A program made the position numbers and the translations under genes. DNA of 64,000 nucleotides from Lycocorax pyrrhopterus obiensis (taxonomy: Eukaryota; Chordata; Aves; Passeriformes; Paradisaeidae), in contig JACSVZ010000015.1 in assembly GCA_014706295.1 (NCBI GenBank), positions 54,743,535 through 54,807,534 on the forward strand, given 5' to 3'. Below the pieces are notes generated by a model that had not been told where the DNA came from, did no database searches, and saw nothing but the letters and a program-made list of their open reading frames with translations. Numbering within the stretch: the first letter of the stretch is position 1; the number at the start of each line of letters is the position of its first letter. Below are positions 1 through 10,938 of the stretch, one piece after another.

Positions 1-78
1 TCAGGTTTTTCAAAGAGCTTTTACTGTAAATTGTTTTGGAGAATATGGAAAAAAACCACCAAGAAACCATTCCTCCTT

Positions 79-118
79 AAAAAAAAAAAAACAAACCCCC
101 AACCAAAAAAACCCCCAA
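79..118. repeat. A-rich / A-C low-complexity tract
   Basis: A run of 13 A's at 79-91 is followed by alternating A and C blocks. It may be the degraded tail of a retroposed sequence or simple low complexity; no adjoining retrotransposon body is recognisable. Confidence 0.7.
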
Positions 119-3100
119 CATATTTTAATAGCTATATATTTTAATTTCTTCTAGCACAGTTGTACTTTGAGTTTTCCCATAACTGATTAGAATATAACCA
201 TTGTCTCAGAGAGTCGAACATCTGAAATTTGCCTCTGTAAATCACAAGGGAAAACATTCGTGTACCTGGATAGTAGTAGAGCAATTTGGCTGTGTAGCAA
301 ATTAATTTTTCTGCATCCTGAATTGGAAAGAATGTGTTAGTCTCAGAAGGCACCTCTACTGTATGAGAACTTTATAATTCAGTCTTTATTTTGGCATGAA
401 TAAGGAGGAGGGTTTTGATTTCTGTTACTTACTTTTGATGCATTATTGTGTGATAGATTTATTACCTTTTAGTTGCTAACCTGTACATGTAAATCTGCAT
501 ATACTTTTATAGTGTGTGATCTTTCTTTTAAGTCTTATTGTAAATTTTTTAGAAGATTTCAGTAATCATTGTGTAGTTTTCACAACACAATTATATCCAG
601 AGCATTTTCGTTTTTTGACAGTCAAGGAACAATTTTTTATTAGTCATAGGAAAGAAATTATTTATGAGTCAAATCAAACATGGAATGTAATAGTTGCATA
701 TATAACAAAGACTTCTCTTAAAAAACATCTATCTAGGGAAAGCTAATATTTTCCATCTGTTTTCCCCCAAACATTTGTAAGTATTAGAAGAAATGCTGCA
801 AAGTAAAATGGAAGATGGATGAAAAAAACCCCCCAAAACATAAATAGGTAGCTAGTTAAGTTTCTAATCTAAGTATTTCACTTGCATAAAACAGGATTTT
901 TTTAAGTTAATGGTAGAGAGGTCAGGGCAAAAATTCATCTTGCATTTTCTGAAAGATAAGAAGATTATTCCAAAATTTGGAGCTTTCGGTCACCGTTGTA
1001 ACTGAGATTCTTTTGCTTCCTTTTCATTTCATTTTTATGATGCAGATGTTGAACTTCAAAAAAGCCTGTTTGGCAAAACTGGCTATTTTGAACTATGGAT
1101 TGTGCTCAGGAGTGTGCAAAAGTGAGAATCTTCTTGCCTTCCTTCTCTTGATAGATTTACAAGAAAAATCAGTTTGGGAATTATGTTGGCCTAATTCTCC
1201 CCTTTTGCAGATATTAATTGATTTTAGTCCCCTCGCACAAGCTGTATTATAGGTGCTTGGGAACAACACAGTATTCTGTGGCTGATTAATATCTCGCCAT
1301 AGAACTGGGTTTCTAAAAATCTTTAATCTCAATGATTTGCTTTGCCTGTTCTTACAGAATTTTTTGTGTGCCCCATCATGCAAATATTTACATTTTCATG
1401 AACAGTTATGGCTCTGGTCATTAAAGCTGAGTATGTTCACTTTATCTGGTGCTCTCAGTACTTTCATAAGAGGCAGTTTTCTACAGGAACAATTATTAAA
1501 TTACATATATTTAAGGAAATGGACAAAAGAATAAGATGGGGACCTATAGGAAAGGAAGGGACTTCATACATAAGGTAGTTGAATACTGCTCTGAAAAGTG
1601 TAGGTTGCCTGTTGTACTGTTCTCCTCTAGCACTAAACAAGTACCTGAAACCAGATTTTTACTGGTTAGTAATAACATGGTGCACGGGGTTGTTCCTACT
1701 GAGTTGGAGGACTTTGCACTTCCTTTTGTTGAATTTCAGGAGATTTCTCTTGACCCCGCTCTCCAACCTCTCCACTTCCCTCTGAATGGCAGCACAACCC
1801 TCTGGTTTATCAACTGCTCCTCCCAGTAATCCCTTGAAAATCTTACTCTATTTATCAAAAAGTGCAGTGTAAGATCCGGGGACAAACACAGCCCGGTGTG
1901 TTACCCCAGAGCAGTGGATGATCTCAGACTGATCTGCGTCAGCAAGATCCAGCTTCCCTTAACCTCTGGGGTTTTTTACCTGCACTGAGTTATGAGACAC
2001 AGATTTCCTTTGAAGTATTCTTTAAGACTCATTGATGTAAAGTGCTTTAATGTGGTTTTCTGAATAGCATGGTTACTTCTATTATTAGAAAAAAGTCCTT
2101 TTGCCAGATGGTGAATCGCGCCCATAGGCCTATTTGCAAATACATGGCATGGTTTTGGCTCTACACACAATATGGGTTTCTGTGCTTGTTAGACAAAAGA
2201 GCTGTGATAACAATTTTTAGAAGAAATGTTCTTGCTTAGCCCTTAACTGCCTTGATAAAATGATGAGATTCTTAATTTTCTTTCGAAGTTTTAAGTCAGT
2301 GTGACATCCTTCTCACTTTAGCAGGCAACATCTCTTCTGCTTATTGACAAAGCAGAACTCTCATACTGAAGTTAAACACATTTGCTGTTCTGAGAGAGAT
2401 GAAGTAATAGTTGCTGTATTTTACTTTTGAAACAAATTGTTTTCCCCTATGTTGTAGTTCTTGCAAAAATGAAAGGAAACTAAAGAAGTAAGTCTTTGCA
2501 AATTTAGTGTTTGCTATGACTGCAATAGTGTTTTCCAGGAGAAAAAATTCCTGGATTAATCAAATGTTCATGGAAACAGTCCTCATATACATCTACAGAG
2601 CTTTTAATAATATGAGCAGCTACTGAGCATGTGACTGTTTTATACATTTAAAAGATGCTGAGATGTTATCAGTTGTGTGTATCGACATCTTGTCAACCTA
2701 CAGAGTTTTATCTGTTTTCTGTTTCTTGCAGGGGTCTGATTAGTCTGGTATAGCTGAGATGGTAACTGCACATGTACAGTAGCTGCTGCTGTTACCAAAC
2801 AAATGGAGTATCTCTGAACATATCCAAGTGATTCAATGCCAGAACAGCCTTATACGAGTCATTCTGTGACCACCAGAATAATGAAACCTGATTCTGTTCT
2901 CATTTGTATCCCGAGGTTTTTTAGACAGCCTTTTCAACCTGCAGTGTTCCCTATTGCCTCGTGTTCCTGCTATACCCACTGCTCACAACATTCTCTCCAT
3001 TTTCCCTGTGCTTTCCACAACATTGTCATTCCTCTTCTGTCTCACTGAGCTGTTGGCTGAGCAAGAGGCATCATGCCTTACTCCAAGCTGAGTGCTGACT

Positions 3101-5190
3101 GGCCAGCTGGCCTGCTTATGCTTATGCCATTAGCTGTATAACTCATATTACTGTCTTTGTCTCACTGAGGACATGGGTTTGGATCTTTTCCTTTATTTAT
3201 CTAGTCACTGTTTCGTTTTTGGTTGATTGTTTAACCATACTTGGAAGTAGTTAACATGTCTGTCCTCATGTCAGGCGTGGTTGAAATTGGCCCAAAGGTT
3301 CAGAAATAATTAGAAGAAAGAATTGATAGGTGAATGGACAGAACTTAAATACAGTATCACTGCTGCTGTCACCACCATATGTTGTTGGCTGGCTGAAACT
3401 GAGCAGGATGTATGGATTCTGGAAGTATTTACACTTCACTATACCTGACTATCTTCTGTGAGTTAAAATTACACCACTAATATTGGGTTATTGAGGCTCA
3501 GACAAAATTTAAAATAATTTTGCTGACCATACAAATATTGCATTTCCAGTTAGCTAAAATAGATTTTATATGTTCAACTCAGCTGTAATTTGTTACTCCT
3601 CTTGAAATCACACTCCATACTGGCAGTTCTGGTTAGCTTGTCAGCTTCCTTTGCAGAGCAGCTATCGCCTCCTTTACCAGTATTCCATGGCTGGCCAGTT
3701 TGTTTTAGAATCACTTTTGATACTTGTCAGTAATTTCTTGCTATCTGCATGAGCAATAGGGCTTGGGGAATACTTTCTTTAAATGATGGTTGTAAAAGTG
3801 AAAAGATTTGTCATTAATAGCTGTCCATCAAAGGATTGACAACCAATCTTACACCTTCTTTCACAGACTTGTCAATGTCTGTTGTCCAGACAGATTTTTT
3901 AATCTCCATTTCAAATGGACTTATTTCCATTTTCCTTAATTCTTTTATCTCATTCAGTTTCCCATGTTATTAACTAGGGAAAGAAGTCCAGAGCATCTAT
4001 CATATTTCTGAGTGTCTGAATTTGTTGAAGCAAATAATTAGCAGTCACAAAACGAAATTACAGACATCCTAGGAAGTACTTAAAATCTGGAGAGTTGTGC
4101 CAAAGTGGTTTGTAGTTGCACTGCTAAAAAACTCAAACCAGCCCTGTATCCTTCTGTCCTTTATTTCTTTCTGTAGTGCTATAAGAGAAGCAGATAATGA
4201 CAGAATATTTTACTAATTTTTTCTCTTAGTATTGTTGTGAGTATATCAGTTATTGCAGTTGTTAGCCTGATTGTCATTACCCAGATTGCCTTTATGTCTT
4301 CTTTTTTAGCAGAAACTGTTTCATATTTTCCAGTCATATGGCACCATCCCCAGCTTTGTAGCTCTATTAAGAAGCGGTTTTACATAACAGCTTTCCCATA
4401 ATTCAGTTGCAGAAATTATCTGATCCCCATTCAGATGTAGTGCATTGATCCTTAATTTTATTTCTGCCTCTCTTTCTGTACCTTATTCTCCTTAGTCAGA
4501 AATCTCTAATTTATTGTCTCAATTGAAGTACAGACTTTGAGTCCTGCTTAGATTTGTTTTAATCTTTTTAAATTTCTTGTAGTTTAGATAAATCCCTTAC
4601 TTTGCTACTTTTTCTGTAGTTCATCTGAAAAAAAGAGCTACTGTTATTTTAATTTTCTTTGCAAACTCTTAACTCCAACTTTTGGAAGTTCGTATTTTAT
4701 CCCTGTAACTCCTGACTGGGAACATGCATTTCCTGATTTGTAGCTGAAGTTTTTGCTTAAAAGACCTACTTCCATGTTAGGCTCAGCCATTTACTGTCTT
4801 TAAGTACTGGTGAGGCAGGACATCTTCTTTCAGATCTCAGTATTAGATCTCTGTACTAACCACTCCATAGTCACCAAAAGAATTTGGCAAATAGTGTCTT
4901 CTGGTCACCACAAATACTTGGTCACCACAAAGCCCTAAGCATCAGATAAACAAACTGATTCTACTACAATAAACAAGGCCTTTCTCCTGAAGTGGGGACA
5001 AGATCTGCATTTCTTCTGCTTCTTCTCAGACAAGCCCATTGTTGTGTAAAGCATCTGAAGCGGGGGGAAAGAAAAAGCATGTGCTTGTTATGCAAGTAGA
5101 CAGCTTGAGTATATAGGAGGGTTTCATGTTACTGCATTCTGCAATGTAGATATAATGAGTTGTTTTAGTTTTGTGTTCATTGAAGTAAAA

Positions 5191-5455
5191 ATTCATAGAA
5201 CATGAAACAGCCCAGAGCGGAAGGAACCTTGGAACGTCATCTGGTCCAACCTTGTGTGAGAAAGGGAGCCTAGATGAGATTTTCTAGCACCTGGTCCAGT
5301 CATGTCTTGAAACTTCCAGTGAAGTGGACTCCACCACATCCCTGAGGTGGTTGTTCCAGTGAATGATTGTTCTCACTATAAGAAATTTCATTCTTATATT
5401 GAGACAAAAGCTCTGCTGGTACAACTTGTGCACACTGCCACTTACAAGAAAGAAA
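5191..5455 (-). mobile_element. CR1 LINE 3' fragment, antisense
   Basis: The + strand reads as the reverse complement of a CR1 3' end. It starts with an ATAGAA-type terminal repeat remnant, then GGAAGGAACCTTGGAACGTC and a 'CATCTGGTCCAACC' block, then a diverged 'AGAAATTTCATTCTTATATT' segment. These blocks occur in the order expected for the CR1 3' UTR. The copy is strongly diverged and lacks all upstream ORF2 sequence, as expected for a 5'-truncated old insertion. It lies inside an SLC41A2 intron in opposite orientation to the gene. The left boundary is clear; the right boundary is approximate. Confidence 0.8.
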
Positions 5456-6068
5456 GTAGAAAAATCAGCTGTTCAGACACCCATCTTGTTCTTTCAGCCT
5501 GAATTCTGAGTGACAGAAGACTATAGTTACTCATGCTTTGTGTGAGAGGGGAATGAATATATTAACTCTTGAAGCCTTTTCTGGCCCTGTGGTTCTGTGT
5601 GTGAAATCTGCTTTTATGTTTGTGGTAGTGAGCTGCTTTCATTACTCACACTGGCTTGGAATAATGACCTAGGGAGGTAATCCTGCAGTGGCACAACAAT
5701 GTCATACTTCTGCTGTTCCAAGAGGGATTTCTAAAGAAGAAGCAGTGATAAAAGGGAGTTTCACCTATGAGAAAGCGTAAGATTGAACCTTTTGGAAGGT
5801 TTTGAGTTTTTTGCACTTACCGTGATACAAAACTGATCTCCAAATACCCAGTGATACACTAAACTGTAACCCACATTTTTTGGACTTATTTTAACAATTT
5901 GTAGCCTGTCTGTAACTAATATACATTCTAAAGATATTTCTCATTTTGACTTTTGTATGTAAGGTACTGTGATAAACCTAGAGGGAAGTGGTAAATACGC
6001 AGAAATATTGCATATTAGAGGAAAAAAAATAGCTGAAAACTTTTCATTGGTTCCCTTTTGCATTTCAG

Positions 6069-6200
6069 GTATTGGTGGCAATCTAGTAGCTATTCAAGCT
6101 AGCAGAATTTCTACCTACCTCCATTTACATAGCATTCCTGGAGAGCTGCCAGAGGAAGCCAAGGGTTGCTATTACCCATGCAGAACATACTGTGGTACAG
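6069..6200 (+). CDS. SLC41A2: SLC41A2 internal coding exon (second MgtE-like repeat start)
   Basis: SLC41A2 is a eukaryotic member of the MgtE-related SLC41 family and moves Mg2+ and other divalent cations across the plasma membrane. This 132-nt exon follows a CAG acceptor (6066-6068) and ends before GTATGT (6201). It carries two leading bases that complete a Gly codon, then 43 codons, then one trailing base. The translation starts (G)IGGNLVAIQASRISTYLHLH, the highly conserved SLC41/MgtE signature at the second transport repeat. It continues with the family segment SIPGELPEEAKGCYYP. Compared with the human protein as I remember it, the stretch after CYYP is Cys/Tyr-rich (CRTYCGTG, where human has Phe-rich sequence), which may be real avian divergence. 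The reading frame joins cleanly to the exon at 7146. Upstream exons are outside the window. Confidence 0.96.
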
Positions 6201-7145
6201 GTATGTATTTAGTCAGTTAAAAATTCTGTCTCACATCTCTTTATCCCTGTATGCCATACTGTGCCACCAGTGAGAAATGGCAATGAACTGGACTTGCTGT
6301 GTGCTATTCAGAGGCAGCTGAGGCTTGGCAGTTTCCTTTGCCTGCAGCTGTTTGCCTGTGAGGATCACAAGAAACTTCCTGAGAACTGGGTGAGTAGAGA
6401 GGAGCACTGCGAAGGATGTAGCCTTGGCAAGGGTTGAAGATAAGGGCTGGTGGGGCAGGGTACCATGATACCCACTCAGAAGGGTTTCAGCCTTCAACTT
6501 TCCTTAGCTTCTCTACCTGCTCCTAACTTTTGTCTGCCTTCAGAACTTCAAACCAATTTCCTGTTAGGGCCAAACATTATATCAGACATTATTACTAAGC
6601 CAGATCCCTGCTTTCCATTTCCAATTTGCCATTTTCTTACTAGATTTTTTATTCACGGCTTATTCCTCCCCTGTATTTCCCTCTTTCCTAATGATGTAGT
6701 AACTGTGGTGAAATGTGATGTGCCACCACCATGTATTACACTTTCATATTTATTAAATGAATTGAAACAGATGTGAAAGTGGTAAATGTGGGATTACTTT
6801 TTAGAAACATAAGGTACTTTTGAGGATGTCTTGAACACGGAGTCCAAAAGATCCTCTTTCCTAGTAAGACTTTAGGAGGTCCAAAAATGTAGATGGTATT
6901 ACATGAGCACAGAATGAAGGCAGTTTGCACCCTTTTCCAGAAGGGCTCTGCTTACCTTTTCTGGAAGACAGTGAAATTCCTCAAGGAGTCTTTTAGTGAA
7001 AATTAATGCTTGCTGTTCCACGGTAGTCAATGCTGTGGAATTCCAAAAATGGGGGTGTTTTTATATTAAAATGAATAAAAATCAATATAGTAATTGAAGA
7101 GCTTAACCGAATTTTGAATTTTTCTTTTTTTTTTTTTAATTGTAG
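6201..7145 (+). other. SLC41A2: SLC41A2 intron, 945 bp
   Basis: It starts with a strong donor (GTATGT) and ends with a 13-T run at 7125-7137 followed by AATTGTAG, a textbook polypyrimidine tract and acceptor. The ORFs of 80-108 codons at 6231-6497 and 6450-6776 overlap on opposite strands and match nothing I recognise. I see nothing else here. Confidence 0.9.
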
Positions 7146-7294
7146 GAGTAAATAACAAATCAGCTCAAGTTCTGCTTCTCTTGGTGATTCCTGGACACCT
7201 GATTTTCTTGTACACGATCCACTTAATGAAAAGCGGACATACTTCCTTAACCCCCATCTTTATAGCAGTATATTTGTTTGCAGCTCTGCTACAG
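7146..7294 (+). CDS. SLC41A2: SLC41A2 internal coding exon (two membrane segments)
   Basis: This 149-nt exon begins with GA, which completes a Gly codon started by the last base of the previous exon. It then reads 49 codons and ends in phase 0 before GTAAGA. The translation begins [20 protein letters not shown] and continues to an [10 protein letters not shown] end. It contains one hydrophobic segment ([19 protein letters not shown]), a short polar loop (MKSGHTSLT) and the start of a second segment ([14 protein letters not shown]) that is completed by the next exon. These are C-terminal-half transmembrane helices of the SLC41 fold, which contribute to the Mg2+ pathway. Splice phases are compatible on both sides, and there is no frameshift or premature stop. 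Confidence 0.96.
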
Positions 7295-7584
7295 GTAAGA
7301 ATAAGTACAACTGGCAAATGCTTGTGTGAAATCAAGTTCTTGAAGAAAATAATTTTTTTCTGATATCTGAAATCTCATGAATGGTACAAGAAGGTGTGGG
7401 TTTATAGAGGCTTTCAGCACGGCTCTGAAGTAGCTGATTATCTCCACATATATATAGTTTACACAGGTGTACTTTTGTTGTGAGTGCTTTTCAGAACACA
7501 CTTGACTGCATTATTTCCTTCTCATGCATCTTTCACATGCTTTTGGAACCATTGCATCTAAAACCCCATCATTTTAATCAACTA

Positions 7585-7624
7585 GAGGGGAAATGGAAAG
7601 AAGGGAGGGGAAATGGGAAGAAGG
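7585..7624. repeat. Two-copy tandem duplication, 20-bp purine-rich unit
   Basis: The unit GAGGGGAAATGGAAAGAAGG (7585-7604) is followed directly by the same sequence with one A-to-G change (7605-7624). It is entirely purine apart from the single T in each unit. It lies in an SLC41A2 intron. Confidence 0.85.
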
Positions 7625-10600
7625 AAAGGTAGCATTTATGAATAAGGAAAATGAAAGAAAACTCTTAAAGAAGTCTCCTAAAGTGTTTCACATTACTGTT
7701 TTAGTTAACATAGTCCAGCAGATGAAAATATTACAGCTTCCTTGATGTGTTCTTAATATTTATTAGGTTAAATTAATACGACAGCAAACACTGTACAAGA
7801 AACTGTAATTGCATTAATTGTCAAACTTTGTTACCTTATTTGGCTGTTTTACCCTAGTGGTCTGTTCATACCCAGCAAGGGCAGATCTTGAAAGATGCCT
7901 TTTGAAATAGCAATGTCTCAAGGTGAAATGATTTCATTTTGAAAAATCACTAATACAAAATTAAATCTTTTATTAAAATCACGCCCAATTTTTAGGCATA
8001 AAGTGCCTGAATTAACTATAATGTTTCATTGCACCTTAAATCCAAAAACTAACTGTTCATGTTACATGGTAGAAGTGTGGTTGAAATATCCATAATTTAA
8101 ATATATATACTGCTTCGAAAAATGTGACCAGTTTAGTTTTAATATACAAACAACATTATCAATAGGTCAATCCTTAGTAAAATTATAATTTTTAATGTTC
8201 TGAATTGTCCCGTTGTTTATCACACTACTATCTCAATAAGGACAGGTTTCAAAAACTGTTACTATTTCATATGAGAATTTGACACCTTTCTGGTAGAACA
8301 TGACTGGTAGTGTTTCAACCTTTGCAAGTGAGAGTGTCATAGTAAAAGACATAAATTACTTTTCATTTTCCTCTTAGATAATATTCCTAGTTTCCAGCCT
8401 TATCACTTGTTTTATAATGTGTTTTCCTGAGGAAATGATGCTATTCTTTTACTCTATGTTTTCTGTCTGGGTTGGGGCAAGAGTCCCTGTTAATGTAAGA
8501 CTGCAGTGTGATTTCAGTCAGTATTAAACTTTCGAGATTTCCCATGGGAATCAACCTGAATTCATAAATCCAGTCCTCCTGCTCACAGAACTGCAATCAC
8601 AGCATGTTTAGGGACACTTTTTCTTCAGCAGCAAGACTTGAGAAATGCAGTTCACCTGGAAACCAAATTCAGGCATTATGGCAGGATTTTCAAATGACAT
8701 AGTAATTCAGACCCAGCAGCAGCATGTATACAGGTGTAAAGTTGCATTTTCATAAATTCAGGATCTGATCAGAGTATTCAGTTTTGCAGTCATGTGTCTC
8801 TTTTGCAGTACATAAGGCCACACCTGATTTTCTTGGCTTTTCACCTATAAAGCAGACATAGAGCTTTTTTCTTCTTTTTCCCTGCTGCCTTTTATGGATT
8901 ATTTTTTTCTCTTTATCTTCTGTCTTTAGTCATAAAAGGCATTTTGAGATGTATTTACTTTGAAACTGAGTACCAGTATTGCAAACTATAACTTCTCATG
9001 GATCTTGACATATTTACAATTTGAAACACTGTGGTTTTTAAGACCTTCTGAAAAAATGTAATAGATTCATTTCCCCATTTGAATTATTCTGGCGTTTTTC
9101 TAGTAGTGATTATTGTAGTGTCGCATACCTCTAATTAGAGCAGATTTAAAATTTTCAGAGAGATGGTGCTTGCTTTAATCCTTAAATCTTCAACACATTT
9201 TATTTACCTGGTGGTCTGAAGTACTTCCAGACTGCAGTTTCATGCTTTTAAGTTTCTCCTTTCTCAAGGAAAGCACTTAAATATTTGTACTTATTCCTCT
9301 TCCCTTTTTCAGTGACATCATCTATGCACCTGGAAATTGTAAAAAACAGTTTTCAAGCTGCCATTTCTTTTAGCATAACCTAACAGTTACTGATCTTATT
9401 TTTCCAGAATTCTTTTATACTTTTTTCCTCCCAGTGAGAGCTTTTCCAGTTCTGCTGTAAAACTGAAAAACCTCACAGCTAAATATTATTGTTTCAATTA
9501 ACAACAAACCAAATCCATTGACAGTCTTTTGAGCAGTGAGAGATCTGAATTCTAGGCCTTTTTTATAATATATTGGACTTTGTATTTATTTTCACTTTGC
9601 ATGGAAGGTATATGAAAATGGATGTCATAAACTACAGTCCTGCTTGCAAGCTGTATCTTTTCTGTTTGAGGTGGTAGATGATAATTTAGCAGAATACAGT
9701 GATTCCCAAAGGTAAGAGTTAATTATAGTCAGTCCTGTGAGGAGGTCTGATATCACTGCTTTGCCCTTTGCCATTCCTTACTTCTGCTGAGGTGGGGGGC
9801 AGAAAGCTGAAAATGATTAAGGCAATGTACCACCTATGTAGGTTTTTCCTCACTATGTTAAAAAAATAATGCCAAATTAAAAAGTAACAGCAGCGATTAA
9901 ATGCATTTTCTGTCTTTAAAATTCAAGTGACTATTGTAAGGTGTTAAATTATTTAATGACATATTTTACAGTGGACTGCAGTAGACTGTTAATTGACTTT
10001 GAATTGTGTTTATTATTTCTGACTCTCCAGCTCTGTTTATTTAAAATGGAGATGAAAGGGTTAGAGAAATGGCAAACTTAGAACTGGAATGTTGGAGTAA
10101 ATGGAAAAAAAAATCAAAAAAATATTAATGCAAAGACGTTGCTTATTCCTTTTATATTTCTCTCTCTTTCAGTTTATGCTATTCTACATTATTTCTACAG
10201 TAAAACTGTAACATATATATAAATTCTATTTGGCATTTTAACAAGACTTTTTCAAATTGCCTGTAATCTTCACTATCCATCCCAAAGTGATAAAAATGGA
10301 ATTTATTTGCATTGAAAGCTCTATGCAGTATTACTGAAGTTCCAGTCAGAGAGCTAGTTTCATTTTCATCCAAATCTGATACTTTTATTGTTTGATTGTT
10401 GTTTTTTCACCACCCAGGCCTACCAGCTTCTTTCATCTCTTCTCCCTACCTGTTCTGAGATTTTCTTAGGTATTTTCTCCACAGCATGTTGTTTAAATGA
10501 AATTTTTATGGGAACTAAATAATTAATATGCCATGATGTATTATCAGTAGTATAATTCAGTTGTTATTGACTGAAAATATGCAGTTAATAAAACAAAGTA

Positions 10601-10712
10601 CAGTTTCACTGAATATGTAGTTTTTTCTAAAAATCATTACATTAAGATATTTTAAGTATGAGTAGCCAGTGCTATGATTTGCATTCCTTTTGATTCTCTA
10701 TGAACAAAACAG

Positions 10713-10743
10713 TTCTGGGTTTCTAAGCTTAAGAAACCCAGAA
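10713..10743. repeat. Inverted repeat, 12-bp perfect arms, 7-nt loop
   Basis: The left arm TTCTGGGTTTCT (10713-10724) and right arm AGAAACCCAGAA (10732-10743) are perfect reverse complements. They flank AAGCTTA, whose first six bases are the palindrome AAGCTT. The element lies in the last SLC41A2 intron, so the hairpin would form in the pre-mRNA of the + strand gene. Confidence 0.8.
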
Positions 10744-10928
10744 AACATTTTATTTTATTTCATTTTCATTTTCTTACCCTTAATAGTACAGCTGTTTCTA
10801 TTCTTTAAATAAATATGTATTCTTGAAATGTTCTTCAGTTAAATTCATAAATTGATTGTAGTGACATCCTAGGCTGTACTCCCTTTATCTTTAGAGGGGC
10901 TGGGATTTCACAATTATTTTTCTATTAA

Positions 10929-10938
10929 GGGGGGGGGG
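10929..10938 (+). repeat. G10 homopolymer
   Basis: Ten consecutive G's in an otherwise AT-rich intron. It is a single tract, so it does not form a four-tract G-quadruplex motif on its own. Confidence 0.85.

Larger units (their letters stand above)
1..6068 (+). other. SLC41A2: SLC41A2 intron (partial, upstream of first visible exon)
   Basis: AT-rich non-coding sequence that runs from the left edge to the acceptor ending in AG at 6067-6068. I looked for the preceding SLC41A2 exon, which should encode the segment before the GIGGN motif, and did not find it, so it lies left of the window. The stretch holds an A/C-rich low-complexity tract near its start (79-118) and an antisense CR1 fragment (about 5191-5455). 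The short ORFs here have no family resemblance that I recognise. I see nothing else functional. Confidence 0.75.
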
